A stretch of 64,000 nt of DNA from Blautia sp. SC05B48 (lineage in GTDB: Bacteria; Bacillota; Clostridia; Lachnospirales; Lachnospiraceae): positions 805,001 to 869,000 of the forward strand of contig NZ_CP040518.1 in NCBI RefSeq assembly GCF_005848555.1, given 5' to 3'. Position 1 is the first letter of the stretch; each line of letters begins with the position of its first letter. A program made the translations under genes and the position numbers. The notes under the pieces are model-generated. The model had not been told where the DNA came from and made no database searches. It saw only the letters and a program-made list of their open reading frames with translations. Below, one piece after another: positions 26,811 through 35,634 of this stretch.

Positions 26811-26900
26811 AAAAAAAGTATATATTCCAAGACATCATTCCAGGAAATGCAACAGACATTGCCATTTCCTCCGGCATTCTCAGATCATATACTTTTTATA
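26811..26900 (-). terminator. Terminator of the bioY operon
   Basis: A long interrupted hairpin on the minus strand: outer arms AAAAAGTATAT and ATATACTTTTTTT, inner arms GGAAATG and CATTTCC. It ends in a T-rich run 22 bp after the DUF1284 stop. Confidence 0.75.
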
Positions 26901-26921
26901 TTTCTATATTTTTGCTTTCTT

Positions 26922-27362
26922 TTATGCCCAGCGGCTCTTCTGTTCTTCGCAGATACTGTTCCACTGGCAGTTTCCACAGATTTTCTTACGTTTATCTATC
27001 GCAAGGATTTTTTCCTGGACTTTTTTTGTAAACTCGCTGAAGTACAATGTCTGTCCGGCCTTCAGTCCACATTTTTCCAGCACTGCATTATCATACTCTG
27101 CCACTTTATCTCCGGCTTCGCAATGTCCGCCCCGATTATTCGGACAGGCAGAGCAAATCTCATCCGTATCCACATGAAGCCTTATTTTCTTTCCCTCCAG
27201 AAAAATCTTCAGCATCTCGGACATATGTGCAGTAAAACCGTTACTGTAGCCTTCTCCCTTAAAATACGCCAGGCACATACCATGATGAGGGCGCAGCGGA
27301 ATGACCATTTCCTCTGTGCCCTCATCAGAAGCATATGCCACAGCACTGCTTTTATCTTGCAT
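26922..27362 (-). CDS. DUF1284 iron-sulfur-type cysteine protein
   Basis: A 146-residue protein of the DUF1284 family, recognised by RPHHGMCLAYFKGEGYSNGF near residue 25. Later cysteines (CSACPNNRGGHC at about 70-81; CGNCQWNSIC near the C-terminus) could hold a metal or Fe-S cluster. Function is unknown. ATG 27362 was chosen because AAAGG sits seven bases upstream; it overlaps the bioY end by 11 bp, so the two are translated together. In Clostridia this family often sits beside small transporter or cofactor genes. Confidence 0.85.
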   Translation of the reverse strand: MQDKSSAVAYASDEGTEEMVIPLRPHHGMCLAYFKGEGYSNGFTAHMSEMLKIFLEGKKIRLHVDTDEICSACPNNRGGHCEAGDKVAEYDNAVLEKCGLKAGQTLYFSEFTKKVQEKILAIDKRKKICGNCQWNSICEEQKSRWA

Positions 27363-27903
27363 ATTTACGTACCTTTCCTGATAAAACATAAGCCAGTGCG
27401 ATCTTGATAAGATCCGGAATGATAAACGGGATTACACACCAGCCAAGAACTGCCATAAGACCTATCGGACCTGTGCTTCTTGTGTAAGCAAACATAAACC
27501 ATACGGTTCCAAAGGCATAGCATACGATCAGTCCAACAACCATGGAAATGATCTGAACGACCGGCTTTCTGCCAAAAATGCGCTCAAATGCCCACATAAC
27601 AAGTGCTGAAAAGATAAATCCAACGATATATCCACCTGCATTTCCGAGAAGAGCTCCAATGCCTCCGGAAAATCCCGCAAAAACCGGAACTCCTACTGCT
27701 CCAAGAAGAACGTAAACCAGAATTGCCAGAGTTCCTCTTTTTCCTCCAAGCACACCAACTGCCATAAATACTCCGAATGTCTGCAGCGTAAACGGTACCT
27801 GTGCCGGAATGGAAATCCATGAGCAAACTGCCATCACTACCGCAAAAACTGCAATGTAAACAAGATCATACGTCTTGCTTCTGCCTGCTGCCACTGTTGT
27901 CAT
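27352..27903 (-). CDS. bioY: Biotin transporter S component BioY
   Basis: A 183-residue, six-helix protein. The family core is visible: YIAVFAVVMAVCSWISIPAQVPFTLQTFGVF near the N-terminus, GKRGTLAILVYVLLGAVGVPVFAGFSGGIGALLGNAGGYIVGF in the middle, and a conserved late PFIIPDLIKIALA. It captures biotin and works with a shared ECF energizing module encoded elsewhere. The start at 27903 fits the family length; an in-frame ATG at 27954 has AAAGGA upstream and cannot be excluded. No convincing BirA operator was found. Confidence 0.94.
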   Translation of the reverse strand: MTTVAAGRSKTYDLVYIAVFAVVMAVCSWISIPAQVPFTLQTFGVFMAVGVLGGKRGTLAILVYVLLGAVGVPVFAGFSGGIGALLGNAGGYIVGFIFSALVMWAFERIFGRKPVVQIISMVVGLIVCYAFGTVWFMFAYTRSTGPIGLMAVLGWCVIPFIIPDLIKIALAYVLSGKVRKYAR

Positions 27904-27995
27904 AATAATCTGTATCCTCTCTTTCCTTTTCTGCTTTTCCTGGCGGAAGATCATTCAAGTCCTTTATAAATGATATCCACTCTTTTGCTGTTAAC

Positions 27996-28024
27996 AATTT
28001 AACATAACAGAATTTGATTGTCAA
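27996..28024 (-). promoter_or_regulatory. Promoter of bioY-DUF1284
   Basis: TTGACA (28024-28019), a 17-bp spacer and TAAATT (28001-27996) on the minus strand. A GTTAACAA half-site overlaps the -10 and a TTGTCAAC overlaps the -35, but their arrangement is not that of a BirA operator. Confidence 0.6.
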
Positions 28025-28071
28025 CTCAATTACATTTTTAAGTTTACATTTTTCATAATACCGTCTGCCAT

Positions 28072-28237
28072 ACGCAAACCTGTCACTGTTCACTCCGTTC
28101 TCAGTAACACGCTTCGCGATGCCCAGAATTTATGCTGATCGCATAAATTCGCGCGGTATGTCTCGGGTTTTCTGTGACCTTCGCTCACAAAAAACACCTC
28201 GCGGGACATTACCAGTGAACAGTAACGCAAACCTGTC
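28072..28237. mobile_element. MITE-like or palindromic intergenic element
   Basis: The 14-bp direct repeat ACGCAAACCTGTCA occurs at 28072-28085 and 28224-28237. Just inside are perfect 10-bp inverted repeats ACTGTTCACT (28085-28094) and AGTGAACAGT (28214-28223). The interior holds a perfect GAATTTATGC/GCATAAATTC hairpin and a long imperfect hairpin (GGTATGTC...GGACATTACC). It has no coding capacity. It lies between bioY and the pduB-like gene. A miniature inverted-repeat element or a structured RNA gene would both fit. Confidence 0.6.
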
Positions 28238-28334
28238 ATTTGTAAATAATATTGCCAATTTTCACTTTCAAATTTCTCCCTCTGATGCTATACTGAAATC
28301 AATGAGTTTTCAGCAAAAGGGGGGATTTTTCCAC

Positions 28335-29057
28335 ATGGATATACACGATATTCATAACATCAGCACCAACTGCACACGGACCGAATTTGTAGGGACCGCA
28401 GTTCTTGACACAATCGGACTCGTGATCTCCGGAGTTGATGATTCTCTGCTTAAAGAGATGAACGTAGGTACCCAATACCACTGTCTGGGGCTTTTCAGTT
28501 CCCGAACAGGCGCTGCCGGCCAGATCACAGCTATTGACGATGCAGTAAAAGCCACAAATACAGAAGTCCTTTCCATTGAACTTCCAAGAGATACCAAGGG
28601 CTGGGGCGGTCACGGAAACTATATCGTCCTTGGCGGAAATGATGTATCCGACGTGCGTCACGCCATTTCTCTGGCTCTGGAACTGACTAACAAATATGCA
28701 GGTGAGGTCTACATCAGCGAATCCGGCCACCTGGAGTTTGCTTTTTCCGCAAGTGCAGGTCCTGCTATCCATAAAGCCTTCGGCACACCTCTGGGTGAAG
28801 CATTTGGTTTCATGGCAGGTTCTCCGGCTGCTATCGGTCTTGTGATGGCAGATAATGCCGTGAAATCCGCAGCAGTATCAATTACACAATATATGACTCC
28901 GAATATCGGTACCAGTCATTCCAATGAAGTGATCATCGCCATCTCCGGTGATGCCAGTGCTGTAAAAGCTGCTGTACTGGAAGGCCGTCAGACAGGTCTT
29001 GAGCTTCTCATCGGTATGGGAACCTATCCGGAGATCCCGGGTACGCCGTATCTGTAA
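28335..29057 (+). CDS. pduB: PduB-type microcompartment shell protein (BMC-T)
   Basis: A 240-residue protein of the PduB family, a tandem BMC-domain shell protein that forms pseudohexameric trimers. Signature segments: CTRTEFVGTAVLDTIGLVISGVD, GLFSSRTGAAGQITAIDDAVKATNTEVLSIELPRDTKGWGGHG, SGHLEFAFSASAGPAIHKAFG, GTSHSNEVIIAISGDASAVKAAV. Such shells enclose propanediol or ethanolamine metabolism. No other pdu gene is in the window, so it is an orphan here. ATG 28335 follows a GGGGGG ribosome site; the frame extends upstream without a better start. Confidence 0.93.
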   Translation: MDIHDIHNISTNCTRTEFVGTAVLDTIGLVISGVDDSLLKEMNVGTQYHCLGLFSSRTGAAGQITAIDDAVKATNTEVLSIELPRDTKGWGGHGNYIVLGGNDVSDVRHAISLALELTNKYAGEVYISESGHLEFAFSASAGPAIHKAFGTPLGEAFGFMAGSPAAIGLVMADNAVKSAAVSITQYMTPNIGTSHSNEVIIAISGDASAVKAAVLEGRQTGLELLIGMGTYPEIPGTPYL

Positions 29058-29140
29058 AATTTCCGTATCATCGGAAACAACGTAATTTCCACACGGCATA
29101 TTTTCCGGATGTTTTTCATAGAAACATATCTGTATCACGC

Positions 29141-29187
29141 AAAACAGCGCTGCAAAGATCTTCCTGTGATCATGCAGCGCTGTGCTT
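29141..29187 (-). terminator. Hairpin terminator of the 3D-domain gene (possibly bidirectional)
   Basis: ACAGCGCTGC (29144-29153) pairs perfectly with GCAGCGCTGT (29174-29183). On the minus strand TTTT follows; on the plus strand, after pduB, only a loose T-rich tail follows. Confidence 0.65.
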
Positions 29188-29221
29188 ATTTATTGTTGAT
29201 TTTTCCTGATAGTCTTCCGGA

Positions 29222-30598
29222 TCAGCCCACCTGATATACATCTGCTGACTGAAGTCCGAAGCTTAATGCCTCAGAATGGCTTCCACAGTAGATATCCACA
29301 TGTCCGTAAGGAGTTCCCAGATCCTCTACCGTATAAACAGTGCCGTTGATCAGAAGCTTGGTACCAAACGGAACACCTGCCATAGCAACGGTACGTCCTG
29401 CTGTCGGAACTGTTCCGCTGGCGGTAAGATTGCCGGCTGTACCGCAGCACTGTGCACAGTTGCAGTATGCGGTCAGTGTGAAGTTTCCAAGATATGTTCC
29501 CTGACTGGAAGAACCGGAATCGGACGTATCCGCAGAGGCATCTTCCGTCTCCTCGGAAGCTGTCTCATCATTGGAAACCTCCTCCTGGGAGCTGTCCTCG
29601 GAAACATCTTCGGAACTTCCGGACTGTACATCATCTGCTTCCTCTTCCTCTTCTACAACAATGTCTGTACTTGTAGAGCTGCTGGAAGACTCAGTTGTAT
29701 CCTCCTCCGGATCATAGCCGTAATCATCGTCAGAATCAGCCTCTTCACTGCCCTCGTTATCCTGATCGGCCTCTTCCCGGGCTGCAGCCTCTGCTGCCTG
29801 TCTCTCAGCCTCTGCTGCCGCTTCAGCCTTAGCTTTCTCTTCTGCAGCCTTCTCCGCCTCTGCCTGCTGTACCAGAGCGGTAATACTGCTGTCTGCATTA
29901 CTGATATCTGCCATCAGCTGCTGAGCCTCTTCCTGGCTGGCGCTGATCTGATTTACATAAGAATTAATATCATCGCTTGTGCTGGAAGCCATGGACTGCA
30001 CTTCCTGCTGCTTGGCTGCACGCTCCGTCATCAGTTCATCGATCTCTGCTGACTCCGTTTCAACCTTTTTCTCATTCTCCTGGATATTCTTCTGAAGACT
30101 CACATATTTATCCAGCATGTCTCTGTCGTATGTAGAAATCTGGATCGCATTCTCCGCGCGATTGAGGAATTCTGCAAGGCTCTCGGAAGAAAGCAGTGTC
30201 TCCAGTGCGGAAGTCCCGGCATTCTCATACATATATGCGATTCGAAGCTTCATGGATTCATACTGATCTGCAGATGCCTTTTTCGCTTTTTTCAGTTCTT
30301 TTTTTACGTTATTTAATTCATCTTCCTTCTCAGCAGCCTGGATACTAAGCTCAGAAATGCTGTTGGTAAGATCCTCATACTGTGCGTTTAAATCAGCCAG
30401 ATAGCTCTCCAGCTCCTGCTTCTTGCTCTCCAGTGTGCCGATGCTGCTCTGTACCTGTGCAAGACCCTCTTCAGCGGCCTGTTTCTCCGCCTGTGCCTCT
30501 GCGATCGCAGCGTCTGTACCTGATGCATATACGGGGTTTCCCATGGAAAGAGTGAGCATACCCGTAAGCAGTAATGTGAAAACTTTTCTATTCTTCAT
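29222..30598 (-). CDS. Secreted coiled-coil protein with C-terminal 3D (MltA-like) domain
   Basis: A 458-residue protein with a signal peptide (about 1-25). A PcsB/CwlO-like coiled coil follows (about 30-250, rich in Glu, Lys, Ala, Gln), then an acidic Ser/Glu/Asp linker. The C-terminal 3D domain is at about 370-458: FTLTAYCNCAQCCG, TASGTVPTAGRTVAM, VPFGTKLLING, VEDLGTPYGHVDIYCGSHSEALSFG. The conserved aspartates of the 3D family are present, suggesting a lytic or other peptidoglycan-acting enzyme. ATG 30598 has AAAGGTG upstream. Confidence 0.9.
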   Translation of the reverse strand: MKNRKVFTLLLTGMLTLSMGNPVYASGTDAAIAEAQAEKQAAEEGLAQVQSSIGTLESKKQELESYLADLNAQYEDLTNSISELSIQAAEKEDELNNVKKELKKAKKASADQYESMKLRIAYMYENAGTSALETLLSSESLAEFLNRAENAIQISTYDRDMLDKYVSLQKNIQENEKKVETESAEIDELMTERAAKQQEVQSMASSTSDDINSYVNQISASQEEAQQLMADISNADSSITALVQQAEAEKAAEEKAKAEAAAEAERQAAEAAAREEADQDNEGSEEADSDDDYGYDPEEDTTESSSSSTSTDIVVEEEEEADDVQSGSSEDVSEDSSQEEVSNDETASEETEDASADTSDSGSSSQGTYLGNFTLTAYCNCAQCCGTAGNLTASGTVPTAGRTVAMAGVPFGTKLLINGTVYTVEDLGTPYGHVDIYCGSHSEALSFGLQSADVYQVG

Positions 30599-30740
30599 AT
30601 AAACACCTTTCGTCCTTTCATGGGTTCTAGTATAACACATTTTTCATAGAAAGCAACAATTTTATTTTATTTTTGTAACAAATACGTAATAATTTAAATA
30701 TTTATGAACTGGAAAGCGTTTTTTTGTTTTCCGGAGCATG

Positions 30741-30786
30741 AAAAAACTGCCCTCTCACAGATTTATCTGTAAAACGGCAGTTTTTA
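30741..30786. terminator. Bidirectional terminator between spoVG and the 3D-domain gene
   Basis: AAAAAACTGCC (from 30741) pairs with GGCAGTTTTT (to 30785), giving a U-tract in both directions. It most likely ends the glgC-glgD-spoVG transcript on the minus strand. An internal CAGATttatCTG stem is also present. Confidence 0.8.
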
Positions 30787-30863
30787 TTCTATGCTGTTCC
30801 AATTCAAAAATCATCAGCTACGAGAATACTTCTCTGATGTAATCCCCCCTGAAGCTGCTTCTC

Positions 30864-31160
30864 TTACTCCGCAGCCTCCATAAGAACCTCATTCTCAGCT
30901 TCCTCAGCCATTACTTCCTGATACTTGTCCAAGATGATCGTCTGGATCTGCTCTCTTGTTGCTGAATTGATCGGATGAGCGATGTCACGATATTCACCGT
31001 CGCTTGCCTTACGGCTTGGCATTGCGATGAACAGCCCCTTCTCGCCTTCGATCACTTTGATGTCATGTACCACAAACTCATCATCTATTGTGACAGACAC
31101 AACGGCCTTCATTTTCCCTTCTTTCGCTACCTTCCTCACACGTACATCTGTAATATTCAT
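30864..31160 (-). CDS. spoVG: Septation/sporulation regulator SpoVG
   Basis: A 98-residue SpoVG, beginning [11 protein letters not shown] and carrying the hallmark [24 protein letters not shown]. SpoVG is a small DNA/RNA-binding regulator affecting sporulation, capsule and cell division. It lies 57 bp after glgD on the same strand, a link to glycogen genes that may reflect co-expression in stationary phase. GGGGCAAG lies upstream of the start. Confidence 0.97.
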   Translation of the reverse strand: MNITDVRVRKVAKEGKMKAVVSVTIDDEFVVHDIKVIEGEKGLFIAMPSRKASDGEYRDIAHPINSATREQIQTIILDKYQEVMAEEAENEVLMEAAE

Positions 31161-31217
31161 TGCTACTTGCCCCTTTCATTTCGCTAACCGTATCTGCGGA
31201 AATCTGATCTTCCGCAT

Positions 31218-32339
31218 TTATAATACGTAGCGTTCGTTTTTCTCTACGACGATCTTCACTTCTCCTTCTTCGCCGCTGTAATATGAATTCGCCCGGATGG
31301 TATCCCGGCTCTCAACAATGCAATTCTCAATATGCGTATTATCTCCAAGATATACGTCATTAAGGATCACAGAGTTTTTGATCACACAGTTATTTCCTAC
31401 AAATACATCACGGAACAGAACAGAGTTCTCCACGGTTCCGTTGATGATACATCCACTGGATACCAGACTGTTCTTCACAGTTGCACCCGGATTGTACTTA
31501 GCAGGAGGTACATCTGCGATCTTGGTCTTGATCGCCGGCTCCTGTTTGAAGAAATAGTTCCGGATTTCCGGTTTCAGGAAATCCATGTTTGTCTGATAAT
31601 AAGCCTCTGCAGTAGAGATATTATTCCAGTAGTTATCGATCTTATATCCGTAAATCCTCTTCAGATTTTTGTAACGGATAAGAATATCATTTACAAAATC
31701 ATGCCTTCCTTCCTGGGCAGCACGCTCGATCAGTTCGATCAGCTGCCTTCTTCGGATGACATAGATACCAGTAGATACTGTATTATAGGAGGAAACGATC
31801 GGTTTCTCTTCAAATTCCTCGATCCGACAGTCCTCATTCATGCGGAGAACACCAAATCTTTCAACCTGGCTCTGATCCTTGCATGTAGTACATACAACGG
31901 TAACATCTGCCCGCTTTGCGATATGATACTCCAGGACTTTATTGTAATCCAGCTTGTAGATTCCATCACCGGAAGCGATCACCACATAGGGTTCATGACT
32001 GTTCTTTAAAAAGCTCAGGTTCTGATAGATAGCATCTGCAGTACCCTGATACCATAAGCTGTTGTCTCTGGTAATGGTTGGAGTAAAGACATAAAGTCCT
32101 CCCTGTTTTCTTCCGAAATCCCACCATTTGGATGAACTCAAATGCTCGTTAAGGGAACGGGCATTATACTGTGTCAGCACAGCAACCTTCTGGATATGTG
32201 AATTTGCCATGTTGCTGAGGGCAAAGTCGATCGCGCGGTAACTTCCTGCAATAGGCATTGCCGCGATTGCTCTTTTGTTTGATAATTCTCTCATGCGGTT
32301 ATTATTACCGCCTGCCAAAATAATACCTATCGCTCTCAT
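31218..32339 (-). CDS. glgD: Glucose-1-phosphate adenylyltransferase regulatory subunit GlgD
   Basis: A 373-residue GlgD-type paralogue. It keeps the nucleotidyltransferase fold ([50 protein letters not shown]) and a C-terminal left-handed beta-helix, but several catalytic-loop residues differ from GlgC, notably in the N-terminal loop. GlgD subunits assemble with GlgC and stimulate ADP-glucose synthesis. Its start overlaps the glgC stop by 4 bp. Confidence 0.95.
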   Translation of the reverse strand: MRAIGIILAGGNNNRMRELSNKRAIAAMPIAGSYRAIDFALSNMANSHIQKVAVLTQYNARSLNEHLSSSKWWDFGRKQGGLYVFTPTITRDNSLWYQGTADAIYQNLSFLKNSHEPYVVIASGDGIYKLDYNKVLEYHIAKRADVTVVCTTCKDQSQVERFGVLRMNEDCRIEEFEEKPIVSSYNTVSTGIYVIRRRQLIELIERAAQEGRHDFVNDILIRYKNLKRIYGYKIDNYWNNISTAEAYYQTNMDFLKPEIRNYFFKQEPAIKTKIADVPPAKYNPGATVKNSLVSSGCIINGTVENSVLFRDVFVGNNCVIKNSVILNDVYLGDNTHIENCIVESRDTIRANSYYSGEEGEVKIVVEKNERYVL

Positions 32340-33613
32340 TCTTTCCCACCGTCCTTTGCTGCAATTACCTGGCCGGCTGCCAGTTCTCCGTCAGGGTAGT
32401 CTTCTTTTGTTGTAACACCGGCGATAGCGGTATTCTTACCGATTTTGACACTGTCCGGAATCACGCTGTTTTCGCCGATAGCCACAAGTCCAAAGGAATA
32501 TACAGCCGGTTTCAGAACATTCGGTACTTCCTCGCCGCATCCGATCACAACATTATTTCCGATGACAACATCTTCTGCCACGATAGCTTTATCCATAACA
32601 ACATTCTCACCAACTGCTGTATTCTTCATGATAATAGAATCACGTATCACACTGCCCTTGCCGATGATAACATTCGGACCAATCACTGAATTATGTACTT
32701 CACCATAGATTTCTGTTCCCTCACCGATGATACACTTGTCCACAACTGCATCTGCGGAAATATACTGTGGCGGGATCACATCTCCCTTGGTGTAGATCCT
32801 CCAGAATTCCTCATAAAGATTAAACTCCGGAATGATATCGATCAGCTCCATATTTGCTTCCCAGTAAGAACCAAGAGTTCCTACATCTTTCCAATAGCCG
32901 TTGTACTCGTAAGCAAAAAGGCGCTGTCCTTTCTCTTTACAGTACGGAAGGATATGTTTACCGAAGTCGCAGCCATTCTGATCCTTCAGGGCGATCAGTG
33001 CTTCCTTAAGAACCGGCCATGAGAAAATATAGATACCCATGGATGCAAGATTGCTGCTTGGATGCTCCGGTTTCTCCTCAAACTCAGTAATACGGCTGTT
33101 CTCATCAGTAACCATAATACCAAAACGGCTGGCTTCCTCAATGGGAACCGGCATACACGCGATTGTAATATCTGCCTTGTTCGCTTTGTGGAAATCCAGC
33201 ATCACTTCGTAATCCATCTTATAGATATGGTCACCGGAAAGGATCAGTACATAATCCGGGTTATACTGCTCCATATAAGCCAGATTCTGATAGATCGCAT
33301 TGGCAGTTCCTGTATACCATTCGCTGCTTGTGCTCTTCTCATATGGAGGAAGGACTGTGACACCGCCTTCATTGCGGTCCAGATCCCACGGAATACCGAT
33401 ACCGATATGTGTATTCAGGCGGAGAGGCTGGTACTGTGTCAGCACACCCACCGTGTCAATTCCCGAGTTAATACAATTGCTCAGTGGAAAATCGATGATA
33501 CGATATTTACCACCAAAAGCGACTGCCGGCTTTGCAACCTTTTCTGTCAAAACTCCTAACCTGCTGCCTTGCCCACCGGCCAAGAGCATGGCAATCATCT
33601 CTTTCTTAATCAT
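32336..33613 (-). CDS. glgC: Glucose-1-phosphate adenylyltransferase catalytic subunit GlgC
   Basis: A 425-residue enzyme making ADP-glucose from ATP and glucose-1-phosphate, the committed step of glycogen synthesis. Motifs: [73 protein letters not shown], and hexapeptide repeats of the C-terminal beta-helix. GAGGTG precedes ATG 33613. It is first in the glgC-glgD-spoVG unit. Confidence 0.97.
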   Translation of the reverse strand: MIKKEMIAMLLAGGQGSRLGVLTEKVAKPAVAFGGKYRIIDFPLSNCINSGIDTVGVLTQYQPLRLNTHIGIGIPWDLDRNEGGVTVLPPYEKSTSSEWYTGTANAIYQNLAYMEQYNPDYVLILSGDHIYKMDYEVMLDFHKANKADITIACMPVPIEEASRFGIMVTDENSRITEFEEKPEHPSSNLASMGIYIFSWPVLKEALIALKDQNGCDFGKHILPYCKEKGQRLFAYEYNGYWKDVGTLGSYWEANMELIDIIPEFNLYEEFWRIYTKGDVIPPQYISADAVVDKCIIGEGTEIYGEVHNSVIGPNVIIGKGSVIRDSIIMKNTAVGENVVMDKAIVAEDVVIGNNVVIGCGEEVPNVLKPAVYSFGLVAIGENSVIPDSVKIGKNTAIAGVTTKEDYPDGELAAGQVIAAKDGGKE

Positions 33614-33644
33614 GCGATCACCTCTTGTATGTTATGATTATTCC

Positions 33645-33673
33645 ATTATAGCATACTTTACTGTGTTAGTGAA
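33645..33673 (-). promoter_or_regulatory. Promoter of glgC-glgD-spoVG
   Basis: Minus-strand TTCACT (33673-33668), 17-bp spacer and TATAAT (33650-33645), about 32 bp upstream of the glgC start. The remainder of the 311-bp gap to murC is AT-rich, with a CAACATttttcgATGTTG hairpin near 33776-33793. Confidence 0.6.
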
Positions 33674-33848
33674 CATTTTTTACAATTAATTTATCTGTAT
33701 TTTATTTTTTTTATCGCTATTGTATATTATAAATTGGTAAGACTCATCATTTTCTTCATTCATCTGGTAATTTTCAACATTTTTCGATGTTGTTTTCTGG
33801 TTACTTTTATATTCCGGAAAAAACCGCTTTTTTAGCCAAAAGAACCAC

Positions 33849-33877
33849 TTTTCAATTGTTTCTGTTGGCGTTATAAT
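33849..33877 (+). promoter_or_regulatory. Promoter of murC
   Basis: TTTTCA (33849-33854) and TATAAT (33872-33877) with a 17-bp spacer, 47 bp before the murC start codon. The -35 is weak. Confidence 0.5.
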
Positions 33878-33924
33878 AAAACAGACAAAAGAGCTACGAA
33901 AATAACATATATAAGGAGATTATT

Positions 33925-35304
33925 ATGTATCAGATAGACTTTCATAAACCGCTCCATATTCATTTCATCGGGATCGGAGGCATCAGCATGAGCGGCCTTG
34001 CCGAGATCCTTCTGGAAGAAAATTTCCGGATTTCCGGTTCCGATGCCAAATCCAGCCCGCTGACCCGCACACTGGAAGAGCGTGGCGCTACGATCTATTA
34101 CGGACAGCGCGCTTCCAACATCAAGGATGACGTAGATGTGGTTGTCTATACAGCAGCGATCCACCCGGACAACCCGGAATTTGCCTGTGCGAAAGAAAAA
34201 GGGCTTCCAATGCTCACCCGCGCAGAGCTTCTGGGCCAGATCATGCGGAACTACGATACACCAATCGCAATTTCCGGAACCCACGGAAAAACCACTACTA
34301 CTTCCATGGTTTCTCATATCCTTCTTGAGGGTGACTGTGATCCTACCATCAGTGTTGGCGGAATCCTTCCTGCTATCCACGGAAATATCCGCGTTGGAAA
34401 TTCTGAGACCTTTATCACAGAGGCATGCGAATACACCAACAGCTTTTTAAGCTTCTTCCCTAAGATCAGTGTGATCCTGAACATGGATGCCGATCATCTG
34501 GATTTCTTCAAGGACATCGATGACATCCGCCATTCCTTCCGGAAATTTGCAGAGCTTCTCCCTGCTGACGGTACTCTGATCATCAACGCCGACACACCGG
34601 AGTATGAGACGATCATCCGGGAGCTTCCATGCACTGTTCTTACCTATGGTCTGGAGCACGATGCCGATTACACCGCGGCAGACATTACCTGGGATAAATA
34701 CGGACATCCTTCCTTCTCCGTTCTCTTCCGGGGCAAAAAGATCGGCAGCTATTACCTTCGTGTACCGGGCATCCACAATGTATCCAATGCGCTGGCTGCT
34801 ATTGCCATAGGACGCCTTCTGGACCTTCCGGATGATGTGATCGTCAAAGGTCTCGGAAGCTTTACCGGTACAGACCGTCGTTTCCAGTATAAAGGCGAGA
34901 TCGGCGGTGTCACCATCATTGATGATTACGCTCATCATCCAACCGAGATCGAGGCAACCCTTCATGCTGCAAAGAATTATCCGCATCAGAAGGTATGGTG
35001 TGTATTCCAGCCTCATACCTACACACGTACCAAAGCTCTTCTTCCGGAATTTGCAAAAGCGCTGACTCTGGCCGATCATGTTGTACTGGCTGATATTTAT
35101 GCCGCACGAGAAACAGACAATCTTGGTATTTCTTCCCAGGATCTCCAGAAACAGATCCAGGAACTTGGAACCCCCTGCGAATATTTCCCGACTTTTGATG
35201 AAATCGAGAGCTTCCTCTTAAAAAGTTGTGCACATGGTGATCTGTTGATAACTATGGGCGCCGGAGACGTTGTAAACATTGGAGAACACCTTCTCGGAAA
35301 ATAA
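33925..35304 (+). CDS. murC: UDP-N-acetylmuramate--L-alanine ligase MurC
   Basis: A 459-residue Mur ligase. The N-terminal Rossmann motif HFIGIGGISMSGLAEIL, the ATP P-loop ISGTHGKTTTTSM, NMDADHLDFF, GIHNVSNALAAIA and the C-terminal DDYAHHPTEI motif are all clear. It adds L-alanine to UDP-MurNAc at the start of the peptidoglycan stem peptide in the cytoplasm. AAGGAG precedes the start. It is followed by a DnaA-box-rich intergenic region. Confidence 0.98.
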   Translation: MYQIDFHKPLHIHFIGIGGISMSGLAEILLEENFRISGSDAKSSPLTRTLEERGATIYYGQRASNIKDDVDVVVYTAAIHPDNPEFACAKEKGLPMLTRAELLGQIMRNYDTPIAISGTHGKTTTTSMVSHILLEGDCDPTISVGGILPAIHGNIRVGNSETFITEACEYTNSFLSFFPKISVILNMDADHLDFFKDIDDIRHSFRKFAELLPADGTLIINADTPEYETIIRELPCTVLTYGLEHDADYTAADITWDKYGHPSFSVLFRGKKIGSYYLRVPGIHNVSNALAAIAIGRLLDLPDDVIVKGLGSFTGTDRRFQYKGEIGGVTIIDDYAHHPTEIEATLHAAKNYPHQKVWCVFQPHTYTRTKALLPEFAKALTLADHVVLADIYAARETDNLGISSQDLQKQIQELGTPCEYFPTFDEIESFLLKSCAHGDLLITMGAGDVVNIGEHLLGK

Positions 35305-35497
35305 TTATCCACATTATCCACATGCTTATGCACATTTCAGACGTGCCTGGCATGTGGATTTTTTTGTGTATAACCTACTTGACATAATTCAACAGCCAAA
35401 TCCAACAAATACCGCATTTTTCTTACAAAATTAAGGTTTTTGTTAGTTGCTGATAATGTTATCCTCAAAGTTTTCCACACTATCCACATTTTCCACA
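35305..35497. promoter_or_regulatory. DnaA-box cluster between murC and dnaD
   Basis: Perfect TTATNCACA boxes lie at 35305-35313, 35314-35322 and 35326-35334 on the plus strand and 35365-35373 in reverse. Three abutting one-mismatch boxes follow at 35471-35479, 35480-35488 and 35489-35497 (TTTTCCACA, CTATCCACA, TTTTCCACA). Between the groups is AT-rich sequence. The cluster lies upstream of the dnaD promoter. It could let DnaA control the primosome operon or titrate DnaA. Confidence 0.85.
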
Positions 35498-35533
35498 TGG
35501 AAATTGGTGCACAACTTCTGTGAAAATAGACTA

Positions 35534-35562
35534 TTCTCAAGTAAAAGCGGTTGTGCTATAAT
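35534..35562 (+). promoter_or_regulatory. Promoter of the dnaD-dnaC-prs operon
   Basis: TTCTCA (35534-35539), 17-bp spacer and TATAAT (35557-35562), about 72 bp upstream of dnaD and 37 bp downstream of the last DnaA box. Confidence 0.6.
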
Positions 35563-35634
35563 CCTTTTTAGCATGGCGGACTTTGGGATATCGCCTGAAA
35601 TATCTGCCGTATTTTAGAAAGGGAGCTGCTGATC

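Noticed and set aside
27990-28026. BirA operator upstream of bioY
   Set aside because: GTTAACAA and TTGTCAAC half-sites exist but are in the reverse relative arrangement to a BirA site and overlap the promoter elements themselves.
35305-35634. Chromosomal origin (oriC)
   Set aside because: DnaA boxes are dense, but dnaA, dnaN, recF and rpmH are absent, and the neighbours are murC and dnaD; a regulatory or titration cluster is more likely.
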